The notes below the pieces were generated by a model that did not search any database, had not been told where the DNA came from, and saw only the letters and a program-made list of their open reading frames with translations. A stretch of 38,501 nt of DNA, from positions 1 to 38,501 of the forward strand of contig JAHQWJ010000056.1 in the NCBI GenBank assembly GCA_029856125.1. Reading direction: 5' to 3'. The translations under genes and the position numbers were made by a program. This DNA is from Promethearchaeia archaeon. GTDB taxonomy: Archaea > Asgardarchaeota > Lokiarchaeia > Sigyniarchaeales > SOKP01. Of this stretch, positions 35,620 to 38,501 are shown one piece after another. Numbering within the stretch: position 1 is the first letter of the stretch; every line of letters begins with the position of its first letter.

Positions 35620-35866
35620 GTGAAAAATTAACAATAGGAAAAAAGTTGAGTTAATTGCTGAAATTTTAGATAGATATGACGATAGTGAATGCTTTTATTG
35701 CGGTGGGACTTTAAATGGTGATTTAGAAAGCGACGATTTCGATGACGGATATTCCGACGATTGGTGTTCTGACTGTTCCAAAGGAATTGACCCGAATGAT
35801 GACTGGGAGGAAGCCTGTTTAAATGCGATAGAGAAAATTATTCACGATAAACCTTTCAAAGCATAA
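35620..35866 (+). CDS. Small acidic zinc-ribbon-like protein; start unresolved
   Basis: Open from 35624, the frame gives 80 residues: a helical N-terminus (KKVELIAEILDRYDD), a CFYCGG knuckle, an acidic linker (DFDDGYSDD), then WCSDCSKG and a helix. The two CxxC pairs suggest one zinc site. It is preceded by TGA at 35621-35623. A GTG at 35620 enters the frame only if one A of the AAAAA run were absent (MKINNRKKVEL); alternatively ATT at 35627, right behind GTGA, could start it. A TATA-like TTTATATA at 35601 fits initiation there. No family recognised. Confidence 0.6.
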
Positions 35867-35870
35867 ATTA

Positions 35871-36350
35871 TTATACTCTATTTTTTATATCGGTCGCACA
35901 TGCACAGTGGCTAGAACTTAAGATTACCTCACCACAAGGACATTTTTTTGGATGCTCATATTTCTTACAAATTTTATTTATGGTTTCACAGGAGAAAAGC
36001 AGATTTAAATTTTCACTTTCCCGATGAGCAAGTTCTGGTTTTAAGCCTAATTCGTTATGTAGAAAAATTTCCAAGAGTCTTGCGTGTCTATTTAACTCTA
36101 TTGCTAAATCTCTACCCTTGGAAGTTAATTCGACTTCACGGTAAGCTTCATATTTTACAAAACCTTTTGCTTTTAATCTCGTAATGCAACTCCCCAATGT
36201 AGAGTGAGGGATACTGAGCTCCTTAGCAAGTTTTCCAACTTTTATAGGAACATTATTTCGAAATAAAAACTTAATGACAATATAATCTAAATTTTGCATA
36301 GATCGATTTATTACTCGTTTTGATAAATTAATGATTATGACCCATGACAC
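35871..36350 (-). CDS. DtxR/MntR-family metal-dependent regulator
   Basis: A 159-residue regulator. Residues ~18-80 are the winged helix (IKVGKLAKELSIPHSTLGSC as HTH, then EVELTSKG wing), and the following helices carry the metal-binding/dimer pattern RHARLLEIFL...GL...AHRESENL (H-x-x-E type), CETINKICKKY. It ends in a cysteine-rich tail (CPCGEV, CACA) that could bind extra metal. The family represses metal-uptake genes when iron or manganese is bound. It overlaps the end of the ZIP transporter gene by about 23 bases, or starts at the Met at 36299 with a 29-base gap. It most likely controls that operon. Confidence 0.92.
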   Translation of the reverse strand: MSWVIIINLSKRVINRSMQNLDYIVIKFLFRNNVPIKVGKLAKELSIPHSTLGSCITRLKAKGFVKYEAYREVELTSKGRDLAIELNRHARLLEIFLHNELGLKPELAHRESENLNLLFSCETINKICKKYEHPKKCPCGEVILSSSHCACATDIKNRV

Positions 36351-37098
36351 TCATGGTTAAGACCATTACCGTTACTCCTAATAGGATTAAAATTAATTGT
36401 TGTACTGAGTGCTTTAATCCCCACTTTTGATGTAACTCCGGTGTTAAATCTGATAATGCAATGTATAAAAAACTTGCTGCTGAAATTGCTAGGGCGTAAG
36501 GCACGATAAATGATATTTCTCCTAAAATGAAAAAGCTAACTATTGCTGCTGGAATTGTTGTTATACTTGATAGTGTGTTAAGAATAAAAGCTTTCTTTTT
36601 TGAATAACCACCATGTAAAAGGATTCCAAAATCTCCTGTCTCCTGTGGAACTTCGTGTGCAATTATCGCTAAACTTACGGATATTCCAACCGTAAAGTTT
36701 GTAAGAAAGCTCGCAGCAATGACGATTCCATCTATAAAATTATGAAAAGCATCACCAATCAAGACAATAGGACCAGCTGCTGCGTGAACATCGCAGTCCT
36801 CGTCAGCGCAATTTCGCCATATAATTATTTTTTCCAGGAAAAAGAAAAAAAGAATGCCACCTAAAACAAACGGCATTACAGTATGGGGTTCCCCCCCAGC
36901 ACTCTCTATTGCTTCAGGTATTAATCCATATAACGCTGCTGTGAGCAAAGTTCCAGTCGCAAACGAGATCAACATTGAAATGAGCGATTTTTGAGCTCTT
37001 TCCGTTAATAGTACAAAAAGAGCGGCTGCTGAAATAGCTCCAATACTACCTAAAATACTAAATAAAATTATCCATCCAAGAATGATAATTACACCAAA
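36328..37098 (-). CDS. ZIP-family metal transporter; N-terminal start non-canonical
   Basis: A ZIP transporter for Zn, Fe or Mn. The metal-path motifs HNFIDG and HEVPQETGDF are complete, and eight membrane helices can be traced. Standard callers begin at the ATG at 36975, but the frame stays open upstream to 37098 and encodes the missing first helix (ILGWIILFSILGSIGAISAA, followed by a basic loop). There is no ATG, GTG or TTG in that extension; ATT at 37089, ATC and ATT follow a GGTG motif. A palindrome and TATA-like box lie just upstream. Downstream is the DtxR-like gene, overlapping. Confidence 0.88.
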   Translation of the reverse strand, partial: FGVIIILGWIILFSILGSIGAISAAALFVLLTERAQKSLISMLISFATGTLLTAALYGLIPEAIESAGGEPHTVMPFVLGGILFFFFLEKIIIWRNCADEDCDVHAAAGPIVLIGDAFHNFIDGIVIAASFLTNFTVGISVSLAIIAHEVPQETGDFGILLHGGYSKKKAFILNTLSSITTIPAAIVSFFILGEISFIVPYALAISAASFLYIALSDLTPELHQKWGLKHSVQQLILILLGVTVMVLTMSVMGHNH

Positions 37099-37113
37099 TT
37101 ATTAGATGATTTC

Positions 37114-37124
37114 AAAAATATAAA
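37114..37124 (-). promoter_or_regulatory. Candidate TATA box of the ZIP-DtxR operon
   Basis: Read on the minus strand it is TTTATATTTTT, centred about 26 bases before ~37093, which is close to the start of the extended ZIP frame. The 18-bp palindrome abuts it on the upstream side. Confidence 0.4.
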
Positions 37125-37125
37125 T

Positions 37126-37143
37126 TTTACGATCGATCGTAAA
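37126..37143. promoter_or_regulatory. 18-bp perfect palindrome, candidate metal-regulator operator
   Basis: TTTACGATCGATCGTAAA is a perfect palindrome between the ECF gene and the ZIP gene. It sits just upstream of the ZIP TATA box, over the BRE position, where binding of a dimeric repressor would block TBP/TFB. The DtxR-family regulator encoded in the same operon is the obvious candidate. It does not match the classical DtxR consensus, so the assignment is by position. Confidence 0.6.
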
Positions 37144-37174
37144 TTTAAGTGCTTCCACTTGGGACTTAATTTAA

Positions 37175-37774
37175 TTATTCAGTTAATTCAGGAGAGAAGT
37201 ATATCTTATCGAACACTTGTGGCAAACTAGTCTTAATATTCCTTCTTGCTGTGAAAATAAATGCTAAGGCTATTACAGAACCTAACCCAAATTGGATTAT
37301 ACTGTTTAAAACAAATTCATATAGAGCACTAGGTATTCCATATATCATAACCTCGTAAAGAAAATATCCAATTATCATTATAAATCCCCCTACTATAACA
37401 GCAATAAAATCTCTGTAATTCCATTTATAATTCTTCTTTGGATTTGCTATTAATCCTACAAAAAAACCTTCTAAGCCTTTTATGACGAGTGTAGCAGGGG
37501 CATAAATTGTAAAACCTAAGAATAAATCGGCTAAAGAAGACCCTATACCTCCGGCAATACCTCCAATAATTGGTCCAAACATTAATCCAGTTATCATAAC
37601 AACAGCATCTCCAATATTTATAAAACCGTTAGTAGCGGGGATGGGAAATGCTATTACCATAGTAACCACACAAGTAAAAGCTCCAAAAATTCCAATCATA
37701 GACAATACGGTTAAGTTAGCGGGAAGTAAATATCCTAAAAAATTTGGTTTTCTTGATATGTTTTGACTATTCAT
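37175..37774 (-). CDS. ECF transporter S component (substrate-binding membrane subunit)
   Basis: A 199-residue membrane protein of the ECF S-component type with five to six helices. The central segment NIGDAVVMITGLMFGPIIGG followed by IGSSLADLFLG and APATLVIKGLEGFFVG is characteristic of vitamin or cofactor S components. It would work with EcfA/EcfT subunits not in the window. Vitamin identity (riboflavin, thiamine, pyridoxine or other) is not clear from sequence. It is transcribed leftward, upstream of the ZIP operon. Confidence 0.9.
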   Translation of the reverse strand: MNSQNISRKPNFLGYLLPANLTVLSMIGIFGAFTCVVTMVIAFPIPATNGFINIGDAVVMITGLMFGPIIGGIAGGIGSSLADLFLGFTIYAPATLVIKGLEGFFVGLIANPKKNYKWNYRDFIAVIVGGFIMIIGYFLYEVMIYGIPSALYEFVLNSIIQFGLGSVIALAFIFTARRNIKTSLPQVFDKIYFSPELTE

Positions 37775-38005
37775 AATAACAATACAAGCACATAAGAGTT
37801 CAATGTTTTTCCAATTTATTATATGAAGAATCTATATTTATAATTTTTCTCTCGCGTTAAGCATGAGCTTGACGAAATTTGAGCAATACATAAAATGTTA
37901 AAGCGAATTTATTGAGAACAAGTTTGCCAATTACAATAAAGTTGAAATCTCTCGTTTCTTTAAATAATAAATATTAAAATTAATCGATTAGTATAATTTA
38001 TAATT

Positions 38006-38501
38006 ATGTTAATTTGTATAAATAGCTTAATTAAAACTGAAAGAGATTCAAAAGACATTTCGTTACTTCCGGTTCCTCTCTACTATAAGCTAACAGATAC
38101 TCAACTGTTGCAATTCAGTGGAAAGTCTTTAATTTTAACTGATATACTTAAAGAAGATTGGTTTGTTTTTGATCAGCTTTTAGATCATTTCCATCGTTAC
38201 GAAAAAGAATTTGAATTGGAGATACAGTCCGAAAAGAATTTGCAAAATACAGCAGAGAGCGATAAAGTGATTTCGAGTTTGTGCGAAAATTATTTCCCAA
38301 AACTAGATTTAAATAGCATTAAAAGAAATACAAACGCAATCGAACAAGGATACTTTCTTTTTTCTGAAGATTCTACAATGTACTTAAAAGCAGATTCTCT
38401 TCAAGGCATTTATTATGGTATCCAAACCATAATTCAGCTTCTAAATTCTACGAACTCAAAAAACTTACTCAGACAAGTAGCTATTATCGATTATCCTAGA
38501 T
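38006..38501 (+). CDS. GH20/GH84-like beta-N-acetylhexosaminidase, N-terminal part
   Basis: The gene runs off the end of the window; 165 codons are visible. They form the non-catalytic N-terminal domain that precedes GH20 and GH84 catalytic barrels: SLLPVPLYYKL at the start, then IEQGYFLFSEDSTMYLKA and GIYYGIQTIIQLLN, ending in VAIIDYP. This set of motifs is shared by hexosaminidases and hyaluronidase-like O-GlcNAcases. The catalytic domain lies outside, so substrate specificity cannot be told. Start is ATG at 38006. Confidence 0.8.
   Translation, partial: MLICINSLIKTERDSKDISLLPVPLYYKLTDTQLLQFSGKSLILTDILKEDWFVFDQLLDHFHRYEKEFELEIQSEKNLQNTAESDKVISSLCENYFPKLDLNSIKRNTNAIEQGYFLFSEDSTMYLKADSLQGIYYGIQTIIQLLNSTNSKNLLRQVAIIDYPR

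Overview
The window looks like a chromosomal segment of an Asgard archaeon, most likely of the Lokiarchaeia group. The evidence is archaeal informational genes (the end of an Sm-like protein next to ribosomal protein L37e, a tRNA-splicing endonuclease, a PIN-domain ATPase, U-tract terminators, TATA boxes), eukaryote-like proteins (Roadblock/LC7, a ubiquitin-like protein ending in Gly-Gly, a SIRT6-like sirtuin, a long membrane-tethered coiled coil) and very AT-rich DNA. The lineage is an inference from gene content; no rRNA lies in the window.

Layout. 1-1.7 kb: Sm-like/L37e, then a Roadblock protein overlapping a MoeB/ThiF-like E1. 1.7-7.5 kb: a small membrane protein, a gamma-carbonic anhydrase, a membrane-anchored Nudix protein, quinolinate synthase and an acyl-CoA synthetase. 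7.7-9.6 kb: a winged-helix/zinc-ribbon regulator divergent from the ubiquitin-like gene, which has no ATG/GTG/TTG in its own frame. 9.6-14.1 kb: a loose accessory stretch with membrane proteins of unknown function, an ICMT-like methyltransferase, decayed fragments, a microsatellite and a perfect hairpin. 14.2-19.5 kb: GNAT, DUF362-ferredoxin, tandem flavodoxin, HycI-type hydrogenase protease, SDR. 19.6-21.9 kb: EndA (catalytic His replaced by Ser) one base before a PIN-ATPase. 22-25.2 kb: ACT protein, CoA-transferase/GNAT fusion and SIRT6-like deacylase on one strand, a plausible acylation/deacylation unit. 25.4-34.9 kb: PHP protein, APC permease, coiled-coil membrane protein, a TIM-barrel/YjbQ-like fusion, a calcineurin-like phosphoesterase and a PfkB sugar kinase. 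35-37.8 kb: an MFS remnant, a small cysteine-rich protein, a DtxR-like regulator with a ZIP metal transporter behind an 18-bp palindrome, and an ECF S component. The window ends inside a GH20/GH84-like hexosaminidase.

Main points for a second look: four well-formed reading frames (ubiquitin-like, DUF4184-like, small Zn protein, ZIP) have no ATG/GTG/TTG where homology or ORF extent puts the N-terminus, yet each carries a GTGA- or GGTG-like motif followed within a few bases by an AUG near-cognate codon. That may mean near-cognate initiation, start-proximal frameshifting or assembly errors. Others are the Tyr-Ser-Lys EndA, the CoA-transferase-GNAT/sirtuin pair and two unusual fusions (two-TM Nudix; TIM barrel-YjbQ).
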